From Astropecten irregularis (Eukaryota > Echinodermata > Asteroidea > Paxillosida > Astropectinidae), in contig OZ020246.1 in NCBI GenBank assembly GCA_963971285.1, positions 19,265,217 to 19,329,216 on the forward strand: a stretch of DNA of 64,000 nt, given 5' to 3'. Both the position numbers and the translations under genes were made by a program. Under the pieces are notes generated by a model. The model saw only the letters and a list, made by a program, of their open reading frames with translations, made no database searches and was not told the DNA's origin. Positions 55,064-64,000 of the stretch are shown here, piece by piece; position 1 is the first letter of the stretch, and each line of letters opens with the position of its first letter.

Positions 55064-58000
55064 GTACGTATGGTGGGATGGTCCATAATCTTCAAATTTT
55101 GAAGGAACTGGCAGTGTATATTTTGCCGGCACCGACATTCTTCTGATTGGCCTATTCTCATCATGTTGTGCCGGCTTTCCTTCTCTAAATGTTATTTAGA
55201 GGTACATTCTAATACTGGAAATTAACCACTCAGAGTAAGGGAACATCAAAACAGTGTGCTGTGTCTGTAGAAAGAATGCTGGTGCAGGCAAAATATGCAC
55301 TGTCTGTTTAAAACATTAAAATAGAGAACTTGGGATAGTTTTTTGTTTTACGGCTGCCTGACAATATTAATCCCAGTTACTAACTCTGAACTGAGGCGCT
55401 GTACTCCTCAATATTACCCAAACAACTTATGCAGACGTTGCATACTCTGCCGACGTTGCATGCAATGAAATTTCAAGCAGATATGTGAAGTCTTTGTTGT
55501 CATTTGGGGATATTTTTGGTCAGTTGTTTTGCAGGAAGTCTAAAATTAGCATCAATTCTCTATAATGTAGAATTATCTGGGACGCTAGTACAACCGGGGA
55601 AGCCCATAATCAAAAAGTGTAGTCTTTATGATTTAAATGGTTGTTCACTGTACAGTACATGGGGGCATGGGCCTATTTTATTGGTATTGGTTGGTTTTGA
55701 AAATATTTTGAAACTTGGAATGACCCATTATGTGTTCCTATGGGATCAGGCATCATTTCTGAGGTAATGTGCCATTGTGCATGATGCATCGTGATGTTTT
55801 AAAGTCGTTGGGCTTAAGACCTTACCAGGCAAATGAAGTGGACACATCTTATTCTTAACATGTAATAAGCCCAACAACTTTAAAACATCACAATGTTCAA
55901 ACCAAACTTCCACACAATACATGTAGCTCTGAGAGAAAAAACAAAGCAACTTGTAAATACACAAGCAAATGACGTCACAGTGTAGGTATAACCTTAAAAA
56001 AATGATCAATAAGCCAAGCCCCACGCCATTTGTTTCTGACCAATCGCAGTCGTGATTCATGTCCATTGAACGTACAATGAAGTTCGATGGGCATGAGGGC
56101 GTGTACAAAGCGTGCGACTGGAATGTGTACTTGTGGCATTGGAGAGGAACACGCGTTCATTGCCCACATGAGCAGTGGGAGGGGCTAGCTGGATCAGTCT
56201 ATTCACTGTCTCGTACATGGCATCAATGTGATACAGCACCGCTTGAAAACAACCGAATATCCCAGTCACTGTCCCGTCTGTGATTGGAACACTCATGCAT
56301 ACATTATTGTTACTGCTCAATTTATCCACCTTCATTTTTGTCCGAAGCTCCGCCCCCTTCCCCCAACAGCACGTGCTACTCATATTATTACATCCGGGGT
56401 CGATTTCACGAAGCCCAACAATCGATCGTAACTCGAGATACGAAGGATAACCCATCGTATTCTACGTAGGGCTGCAATACAATGCATCATAAGTCCTACG
56501 ATTGATAGTAAGTTATGATGAGTTTGGTGAAATCGACCCCAGGATTACTAGGGACTAAGGGTAAGGGGGCTTAGGCCTATTTGTGAGCAGTATCATTTGG
56601 TTTTGTCTATCCCCTACCTACGTGTGTTAATTTAGGTAGGCCTACCATGGCAATTTGTGTTGATCAACCCTGAAATTCCAATGATAGGAATACTATTGAA
56701 GTATTAAAATTGAATTCCTCTTATTGAAACCGGTTTGAGAGGGGAGGTTTCATAAACCGATATACACTAATCATTTCATTTTCAACTTTCTATCACTAAA
56801 ATCATTTCGTAGCCACTGAAATGTTTATATTTTGGGAGACAGATGTGAAGCAAGAAATAATTGTTGAAATTTTTTCGCAATTTGCATTAGTGGAGATTTG
56901 TTTGATCAATGGCGAGTGTGTTGGATCTGTTGACGTTGAGAATGGCAATCAGCCGGTTGAAACAGATGTGTCGGTTATGCAGAGTATCCGACCCATATTG
57001 TAATACAGATCAGAGTATAAGCCAATGATTCCTCATTGTACATGTTGTATGGAACAGGACATCTATGGGAGCCCATAGTTGACATTAATTGTCATAATAT
57101 TTCTTCTTTGCCTTCCTTGACAGCCCGGATCATCGGTGGTGCAACGGTCTGGTACCCAAGTCACGTCCGTCGTCCAGCCAACAATACGGCAGAACGTGGG
57201 CCAGCTGCTGAACACCACCAATGCAACCATCAGCCAGCTGAAGGGCGGGGCCCAAGTCATGGTGGGCGGGTCCCCAGTCACTTTCCTGTCCAAGTCAGGC
57301 GCGCCAGGCTCGCCCTCGATGACCATCAGCAACCAAGGGGTGCACTCCAGCGCGGCCAAGATGGTGGCCGTTTCGGCCGGCAGCACGGTGTCCGGGACGC
57401 AGCGTGTGGTCAGCGCCACACCGACGGCGGGCCAGCCGGTCATCATCAGTGGACAACCCCAGCCGATACCCATGTCCCAGTCGGCCATGGAGAACGTCAA
57501 GAAGTGTCGGAACTTTCTGACGACGCTCATCAAACTGGCCTCCAACGGCAACCAGCCGGCTGAAACGGTCAAGAACGTTAAAGAGCTGGTCCAGAATCTC
57601 ATTGTGAGTTGAATGATTTGGTATACCATGTGGTTTGACCCATGCTGCTTGCTCAATACTCGGGCATCCAAGCAAAGACTTGGTTTGTTTGTTTGTGTGG
57701 TTTTTTTCTATGCAGATGCACTTGAAATGAGCATTACATGAAAATGCTCAATGCAAAGATAAAGTGTAAAACTTGTGTAGTTGTACAAAATTTCATTAAA
57801 AAAAAATTGGAAAAAAAAATGAAACATTTCAGTCTTGAAGATTGGTGTAAACATTTATGGGGAAATTTGATTATGGCATACAATTTTGGGCACCTTATGG
57901 CGGCTTGTGTTATAAGTGAAGAATCAATTATCACAAAAAAACACATCCCTGCCCTGATGTTGTAACCATCCTTCCAGGCCTTGAATTTGGTTGGTTCTGA

Positions 58001-61000
58001 AAGGGGCAAGGCCACTTTCCATCACAAGGGGCACTTCCATTGGAAAATAATATGTCTATTGGAAACATTTGAAGGGAGCACCAAGGCCAAGAACCAGAGC
58101 AACGAAGGCCATGGCCTCCTTGACATCCGTCAAATTCAAGGCTTGTCCTTCTACTGATAAAATATGTTTTGGGAACAATCTCAGTTGGTAGCTCAGTTGG
58201 TAAGAGTGCCAGTATGGTATTCCGGGGGGCACTAGTTCGAATCCCACTCCAATCAGTTTTTAGTCGTTCACTTTTCAATTACTTAAAATTAATCCAGTCA
58301 GTTTCCCTTGTGGTTATTTGATAATTCTTCTTGAAAACAACGGAAGAAATTTGCAGTATGCTTGGTGCCAATACTGTCACCATTAGTAAGGATATGGATG
58401 TTACTTTGTTGATTTCATCCAGCTGCCTGGTACAGTGTTTATCAATAACTAGTCTTAATTCTGCTGACGTGAAAGTAATTTTGAATCATTTGATGTGTTT
58501 ACAGGATGGCAAGACAGAGCCAGAGGAGTTCACAGGGAAACTGCAGAAGGAGCTCAAGTCCTCTCCACAGCCTTACCTGATTCCCTTCCTCAAGGTAGGT
58601 ACTGGTAGGCTATGAAGCCAAGCCAGGGATGCAGTCCTGCCTTGATGCTGGCCTGGGCCTTAATCCTTAATCCCAATCCTCCAAAATCCTCCAATTTTTG
58701 CGCGTGACTTTTTCAGTCACCCGTACCCTCAATCCTCCAAAACCCTCCACAGCATGAAGGTGACTTTGGAGGATTGAGGGTCTCAGACTGAAGGGATGAA
58801 ACATAAGCAGTGGTATTGGTCTCAAGTGTTAAGCCTCGATTTTATCCTCATAAGGTTTGAGGAGAAAAAATGGCCTTTGGCCTATTAAACCATAAGGCAG
58901 AAGCCTTGACCTTGAGGTTTTACGACTTGGCAATTAGGCATGAGGGCAGAGGCCTTGGCCTTAAGGCTTGAGGGTCAACAACTTGGGCTGTAGGGTTTCA
59001 GCCTCAGTGTTAAAGGTTTGAGGGTCAAAAACTTGATCTTGGCGGTTAAGCCTCGTCTGTGATCTTGAGGATCAAAGGCTTTACTCCAAAGGTACTGCTC
59101 TGAATGAATTGATCTCGGCACCTGGAAATCTCTCCTCCTGGGCATTTGATTCTACTCATATTTGAATTTTGTTCTCTTTCCCTCTGCTTGTCCCACAGAA
59201 AAGTCTGCCACTCCTCCGTCAGACGTTGCAGAAGGGCGGCTCCTTGCAGATCCAAGGCCTGAGCTCCCCCACGATCACAGCCGCCCAGTCCATGGACACC
59301 ACGTCCAAGGCGACGGCCTCGGGCACACTGTCGGCCATAGCTGCCTCCCAGCCCACCTTGGTCTCCACCCTGGCCACAGGACCCGGCGGCAAGACCACCA
59401 CGCTCAACCTGACAGCGCAGCAGATGCAGCAGTTGTCGCAACAGCATGCGGCGGCCAAGAACAAGCAGAACCTGAAGCTGACGTCGCTGCAGACCTTCAC
59501 GCAGAAGTCTAAGTCTCAGGTAGGGCCCGAAACCTGCCAGTTTTTATCACCCTTGATGTCTTGCATAATTTCTCTCTCCTCACAGAACTTGTTTCTCTGC
59601 ACCTCACAAAATTTTGGAATTTCTTTTTAGTTTTTAATCATGGAATCTTTTTATTCCAGTGATATACCTTTTAAAAATTTGCTTGATGAAATAAATTTAT
59701 GCACTAGCGGAGTAAGCAATTAATTATTACCCGGTAGTTATTAAGCTGAAGCCTTAGCTTTTGAGAAAGATTCTGCTTGGATAAGAACGTCAGGCCCTTC
59801 TTACTCTAAGCATTTTATATTTTAGGTCATCATTTTGGTTGATGAGCCATTTACATACGACTAGCTTATACAGCTTTATAACTAGCTTTAACGATCACTA
59901 AACATGTGGCTATACCGAACATCATCCTTGGCTCCCAGTTTGTTTGTTCAATACAATTTAATATGGTTTTTTAAATTACTATAACGAACGACCACTATAA
60001 CGGACAATCCCGCCATGTTTATTATAGCGGCGTTGCAAGGTTTATGACTTGTATTAAAGCCTCTTCCATTTTGTCATCATCAGCCTGTCGTCTCAACCGC
60101 ATCCAGCAAGTCCTCGTCCTCCTCCTCAAGTCACTCCAGTTCCTCCCGATCCAGTCAGTCCAAGAGTCACTCCAGCAAGCCTTCATCTAGCAAGAGCAGT
60201 AGTTCTTCCTCTAGCTCCAGCAAGAAGGACAAGGTCAAGGACCACTCCTCCTCTGGCTTCAAGTAAGTCAGTCTGAATGTCCTGACTGAAAACCTTCCCC
60301 TTACAAAAGAGGTCGTTGACGTGATTGTATTCCGTCTTTAAATGGAATTCATGAACCCTTAATTCCCCTTGTGAAGGCATTTTGGCAGTCTATGTGATAG
60401 ATGTACTCGCCATACAGCAAGCGAGTGTCTATCACATGCGTACAGATTCCCTGAATAATTATGCAAGCCAACCCAGCACTGACCTCTAGGTTTTGACCAA
60501 TCAGGGGGCATCTACTATGGCGAGTGCTTCTATCACGTAGATAGCTGCTGCGGACGTGCGAAATTTACCAATAAACATCCTCCGTCACGATCCAGACAGA
60601 AATGTTCTCAAAACAGATCTGATTGGCTGATGTGCCGCATTGCATAAAATGTGCATGCACGCATGTATCAGACGTAGTGTGGCACAGAGTAGAATGTGTG
60701 ATACTCAAGACTAGCATTTTGGTTGGGAATTTTCCTGAACCAGCCAACATCCAGCAACTCTGCAGCATCTCTATGGCACGTGTAGTAGACTTGGACCAAA
60801 TTTGGACCAGCAAGCCAGCAATTTAGAGTTGATCTTGTCCATGTTCAGTATCTGGACTCTACGGTCCTAGGACCTTCAAAATCCAGGCACTGGTTTCATA
60901 GGGAATAGATTCTGTTGGATATGGGATAGCATCTGTAATATGAAGCATGCTTCCCCAACTGGAGTGGTTGGCTGCAACGTCCTCCCAGGAATTTGTATTG

Positions 61001-64000
61001 ATGTTGATGAGTGCCTTCATGTTTCTCTTGCACACAACCTTGTACCTCAGCTGTGGGCGGCCAGTGCTTCTCAGTCCAACATAAAGACTGTTCAAATTCA
61101 CTTTAATTTGGCCCTCATTGTGATCTCTTCCCCTTAGTTTTTGTCGGGTTCTTTTCTTGCCCTCAGCTCCTCAGAATGGATTTTTCTAGATAAACGCTGT
61201 TTTAAAAATGCATATTCTTATTTTCTTTCCAATGATTCTTCACCCAATTTCATTTTTGTGGTTTTGTTTTTGAACTTTGACATTAGGGACGATGATGACA
61301 TAAACGATGTCACCTCAATGGCGGGCGTCAATCTTTCGGAGGAGAGTGCTCGCATCCTAGCAACCAATGCCGACTTCATCGGCACCCAGCTCCGCTCCAT
61401 CAAGGAAGAGAAGTTCCTCGTCTCAGGGCCGCTCCAGACAAAAGTCAATGAAATATGTAAGTGTCTCAATCACTCTGCTTGAATGTTTAGTGTCCCTACG
61501 GGCGGATTGTTGCAAAATTCTCCATTTGTCCGTGACAGTGTCGTTTAAGGGCACCTGTGTTCAATTTCACCAAACTCATCGTAACTTTAATACTAACAAT
61601 CGTAGGACTTGTGATGCATTGCAACCCTATGTAGGGTTACCAGTACTAGGATATGATGAGTTATCCTTCGTAACTCGTCTTATATGATCGATCGTAGGAC
61701 TTTGTGAAAACAACCCCTGGGCCTCTGTTAACTCTAAACCTCTACACTGACCACGCAAGACAAGAACTGTGTACCACACATTTCCACAGTCAGGGAAAAT
61801 AGATCATAAACCACACACGAAAACCACAAAAAGGTAGGATCTGTTACTGGTTGTTTAGTCGTGAATATCGTTTATGTTTCTGTGGCAGGTTTGAAGCACG
61901 GTATCCAAGAGGCATCCTCAGAGATGATGGATCTCGTCTCCCACGCAGCTCAGGAGAGACTCAAGGGCTTAGTGGAGAAGCTTGGAGTCATCGCCATGCA
62001 CAGGATGGAGGTGTATCGGGTAGGTGGTCGGGTTGATAACACTCCTTCCTTCGTTGTGAGATGATTATTCTCACATCCGTGCATAGTCATGTCAGCAATT
62101 ATCCATAGGGGGTTTAAGGAGGCTCCGGCTCCGGCTCTGGCTCTGTCATGCATATGCTGAAAATATTGCAGGTTATGAGTTTCCATTGAAGCTGAAGCTC
62201 TGTTTTCCTTTTCAAAGCATTGAATCTACTTCTGAACCGCAGCCAAAAGCCTTTATTTAGATACCTATTATTTCAAAATGGATTCACGAAATGGAGCTGG
62301 AGCCTGAGCCTCCGTTTCATAAACCCCATAGATACTTTGAGCCTGTGACTCTGTAGCACTTTAAGAAAGATTTGAGGCTTTGCATGGTGACAATTGGTAT
62401 GTCAGTGTATGTGGATCGGTTTGAGAAAACACCATGTAAGAATTGTTTGTATTCTATTTCGCACTTCTATTTCGTTCGTACCTTCACACTTCCATTTCGT
62501 TTGCACTTCTCGTAAGGGTTCAACGTTTTGACTAGCCTGCTCTAGTCATCATCACGATGACTAGAGCACTTTGCTGGCCATCAGCTTAGTTAGATTTGCT
62601 GATTGGCATCTCTCAATCCCTTCACTTGAATGCGAAGACAATTATAAAAACCAAGACATCTCCATCAATCAATCATCATCCTTCTCTCTTTCCCCTTATT
62701 TTCTAATCTCAGACTGACTCCAGGTACGAAGTGACCAGCGACGTACGGTCCCAACTGAAATTCTTCGAGCAGCTGGATTCTCTTGAGAGGAAACGGCGAG
62801 ACGAGCAGGAGCGAGAACTGCTGTTACGAGCGGCAAAGGTAGCAATCAGGAGAAGGCATTGTAACATTTGCCACTGGTACTGCCCAGCCACTGAAAAGCC
62901 TGGCCAGGCCCGGCTTCTTTAAAGCCTGGCCAGGCCCAAGCCTTCGGGCCTGTAATCCTCCTCTTGTCTGTCCTGAGCATCACTATGATAAAGTTGCTTA
63001 ACATCAATACAAACCATGCTTCTTGATACTGTCCATGATCAATGTGGACTCAATCTGTCAATCAGGTTGATACTTTATGCCAGCTATGATCCAGGATATG
63101 GCAGGGGCTTGGAGTGGATAATTTGTATGTCAGACAAGTTCAGGACAACTCAATTCGAGACAACTCGACCCCCAAAGACAACTCGACTTTGAGACAGCTG
63201 GAACGCAAAGGCAGCTCAGTATCATATCAGGCACAACTGACTCAAGGGTTTTGCAGAATGGCGCTAGCAGCGTCAATTTGTTTGCTTCCAATGAGAATGT
63301 TATTTTGGGTGTCATGTTTGTTTTATATTCAAATACTTTTTTTACATTGTTATGTTGCTCACATGGCGCTTCGCATCGGAATAGATGGAGTCGACTTGTC
63401 TCGGAGTGGACTTGTCTTTGTGGTGGAGCTGTCTCAGAGTCGAGTTGTATTTGGCTGTTTGGAGTCAAACTGTCTCAGAGTGGAGTTGTCTTTGCGGTTG
63501 ACTTGTCCGGTGCTCAATATTTCAAGGCTAGGGATTACAGAAGTTCAAAAGTCTAGCACGGCATTTCAGTGGTCGGACCCAACCAGTATTAATAGTTTCT
63601 CTCCCTTTTAAAGTGGAGTTCAAATCAAAGTCCTTTCTTTTCAGACTGTCCATTCTTTTCAGACTGTTATCATAGAGCGACCATTTTGTTTTGGCCTCAA
63701 ATCACTTTGACTCCGTGAGACCAAAAGTGAACAGTAACTGACGACAACTGATTTGTACTGAACCAATGAAAATGTGTGAAGGTTCTTTAATCAAGTTGTG
63801 AGTGAAACGTGTTTGGGATTTTTTTTATTTGCAGAGTCGCTCGAAACAAGAGGATCCCGAACAGGCCCGACTCAAGCAGAAGGCCAAGGAGATGCAGCAG
63901 ATGGAGCTAGAACAGATCCGGCAGAAGGAGGCCAACATGACGGCACTGGCCGCCATCGGCCCCAGGAAGAAACGGAAACTGGATTCGCCCACGCCGGGAT
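53693..64000 (+). CDS. TAF4: TFIID subunit TAF4, 9 exons, 3' end beyond the window
   Basis: Scaffold subunit of the general transcription factor TFIID in the nucleus; pairs with TAF12 through a histone fold. Exons: 53693-55063, 57124-57603, 58505-58594, 59199-59519, 60084-60262, 61287-61456, 61889-62019, 62713-62838, 63835-64000 (edge). The 1,011 residues present show an N-terminus ([27 protein letters not shown]) like vertebrate TAF4, a long Ser/Thr/Gln/Pro-rich coactivator region, the TAFH domain (about 577-660), a Ser-rich linker and the C-terminal histone-fold region from [20 protein letters not shown] (about 815 on), with KFFEQLD, KQEDPEQ and [10 protein letters not shown]. Upstream in-frame ATGs exist (53582, 53639), but 53693 has the better context and the homologous start. 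The final C-terminal segment is missing. Confidence 0.95.
55375..55620. mobile_element. Decayed relative of the 16061-16568 element
   Basis: CCCAGTTACTAACTCTGAAC with GGCGCTG, and the internal GTCTTTGTTGTCATTTGGGG and GGGACGCTAGTACAACC, match that element in order. Lies in TAF4 intron 1. Confidence 0.6.
56397..56543. mobile_element. MITE of the 'GGGTCGATTTCACGAAGCCC' family (best copy)
   Basis: Both ends are present: GGGGTCGATTTCACGAAGCC and GGTGAAATCGACCCC, with the palindromic CGTAGGGCTGCAATACAATG interior. 147 bp. Confidence 0.8.
57124..57603 (+). CDS. TAF4: TAF4 exon 2 (start of TAFH)
   Basis: 160 codons. The end encodes [20 protein letters not shown] and [14 protein letters not shown], the first helices of the TAFH/NHR1 domain, nearly as in human TAF4. 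Confidence 0.96.
58185..58335 (+). mobile_element. tRNA-derived SINE
   Basis: GTTGGTAGCTCAGTTGGTAA (A box), CTAGTTCGAATCCCACTCC (B box), then AGTCGTTCACTTTTCAA and CCAGTCAGTTTCCCTTGTGG. The best-ordered copy of head plus body in the window. Confidence 0.75.
58505..58594 (+). CDS. TAF4: TAF4 exon 3 (TAFH)
   Basis: Encodes [20 protein letters not shown] and [10 protein letters not shown], the rest of the TAFH core. Confidence 0.97.
58615..59050. repeat. Degenerate low-complexity tract (TCCTCCAA, CTTGAGG units)
   Basis: First part: repeated AATCCTCCAA in both orientations. Second part: repeated AAGGTTTGAGG and CCTTGACCTTGAGG. It fills TAF4 intron 3. No coding sense. Confidence 0.6.
59199..59519 (+). 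CDS. TAF4: TAF4 exon 4
   Basis: Starts [10 protein letters not shown], the last conserved TAFH segment, then 95 Ser/Thr/Gln-rich codons including [22 protein letters not shown]-rich. Confidence 0.94.
59895..60045. mobile_element. 5'-truncated relative of the 27529-27725 MITE
   Basis: CCGAACATCATCCTTGGCTC and ACCACTATAACGGACAATCC through GCGGCGTTGCAAGG match the inverse of that element. Confidence 0.6.
60084..60262 (+). CDS. TAF4: TAF4 exon 5 (Ser-rich linker)
   Basis: About 60 codons, more than half serine with Lys and His ([20 protein letters not shown]-like). The last two bases join exon 6 to give SGFK-DDDDIN; vertebrates have SFRDDDDIN. Confidence 0.93.
60392..60715. repeat. Interspersed repeat, about 300 bp (copy 2)
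   Basis: Match to 19226-19520, in the same orientation relative to the window, with an extra 60-bp insertion near 60505-60570. Confidence 0.65.
61287..61456 (+). CDS. TAF4: TAF4 exon 6 (histone fold start)
   Basis: Encodes [20 protein letters not shown] and [11 protein letters not shown], almost identical to human TAF4. Confidence 0.97.
61560..61712. mobile_element. MITE of the 'GGGTCGATTTCACGAAGCCC' family
   Basis: TTCAATTTCACCAAACTCAT at the left, GTAGGACTTTGTGAAAACAAC at the right (last base pairs diverged). In TAF4 intron 6. Confidence 0.65.
61889..62019 (+). CDS. TAF4: TAF4 exon 7
   Basis: Encodes [20 protein letters not shown] and [20 protein letters not shown], the second half of the histone-fold helix region. 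Confidence 0.95.
62117..62325. mobile_element. MITE of the 'GGCTCCGGCTCAGGCT' family
   Basis: GGAGGCTCCGGCTCCGGCTC at the left, GGAGCCTGAGCCTCC at the right, with TTGAAGCTGAAGCTCTGTTT inside. In TAF4 intron 7. Confidence 0.65.
62713..62838 (+). CDS. TAF4: TAF4 exon 8
   Basis: Encodes [20 protein letters not shown] and [18 protein letters not shown], ending RAAK. The KFFEQLD and RKDEQERE-like blocks are TAF4 hallmarks. Confidence 0.96.
63112..63512. repeat. Inverted 'GACAACTCGA' repeat element
   Basis: GACAAGTTCAGGACAACTCA at the left is mirrored at the right by arrays of GTCTCAGAGTGGAGTTGTC and GACTTGTC. The pattern resembles the degenerate sub-terminal arrays of the hAT-like element at 31302. 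In TAF4 intron 8. Confidence 0.5.
63835..64000 (+). CDS. TAF4: TAF4 exon 9, cut by the window edge
   Basis: Encodes [20 protein letters not shown] through [19 protein letters not shown]. The basic KKRK stretch may be a nuclear localisation signal. The exon or gene continues past 64000. Confidence 0.95.

Noticed and set aside
57036-57675. Several long frames on both strands over TAF4 exon 2
   Set aside because: They are shadows of the GC-rich coding exon; only the frame at 57124-57603 matches TAF4 and its splice sites.

Overview
The window is animal nuclear DNA. It holds spliced genes with GT-AG introns, conserved intron phases and long introns packed with short inverted-repeat transposons, tRNA-derived SINE pieces and simple repeats. 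There is no operon structure, rRNA, CRISPR array or bacterial gene. The proteins resemble deuterostome orthologues, and the abundance of MITEs suits a marine invertebrate deuterostome. An echinoderm is my best guess, but the sequence alone does not prove it.

Layout: (1) 237-2240 and 7760-8693, minus strand: two tandem paralogous type II membrane nucleotide-diphospho-sugar transferases. Each has a short first exon encoding a signal anchor, a phase-1 intron, and a long second exon carrying the catalytic domain. A remnant of a third paralogue, split by a MITE, lies between them at about 5765-6082. (2) 14413-34433, plus strand: a complete 15-exon gene for Xaa-Pro dipeptidase (prolidase, PEPD), 483 residues, with all five metal ligands. 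(3) 38082-49921, minus strand: a complete 6-exon aquaglyceroporin gene, 303 residues, whose first NPA box is NPS. A near-perfect copy of its exon 2 sits in the opposite orientation inside intron 1, flanked by an exact 52-bp direct repeat. (4) 53693-64000, plus strand: nine exons of TAF4, the TFIID subunit, running off the right edge with the C-terminus missing.

The four transcription units are not a pathway: Golgi-type glycosylation, dipeptide recycling, water/glycerol transport and basal transcription. The second transferase and PEPD are divergently arranged, as are the aquaporin and TAF4. PEPD and the aquaporin converge.

Much of the non-coding DNA is mobile. The main families are a 270-400 bp element flanked by TTAA with 5' end TTAAAGGTAGTATCATAC (more than 12 copies); a related TTAA family starting TTAAAGGTATA; elements with 8-bp target duplications (hAT-like), some with very long G/C runs; TA-flanked mariner-like MITEs; one 507-bp element with a 9-bp duplication; tRNA-derived SINEs; and one LINE reverse-transcriptase fragment. 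Several are nested. All exon joins were checked by hand for phase. Repeat borders are approximate unless a target duplication is quoted.
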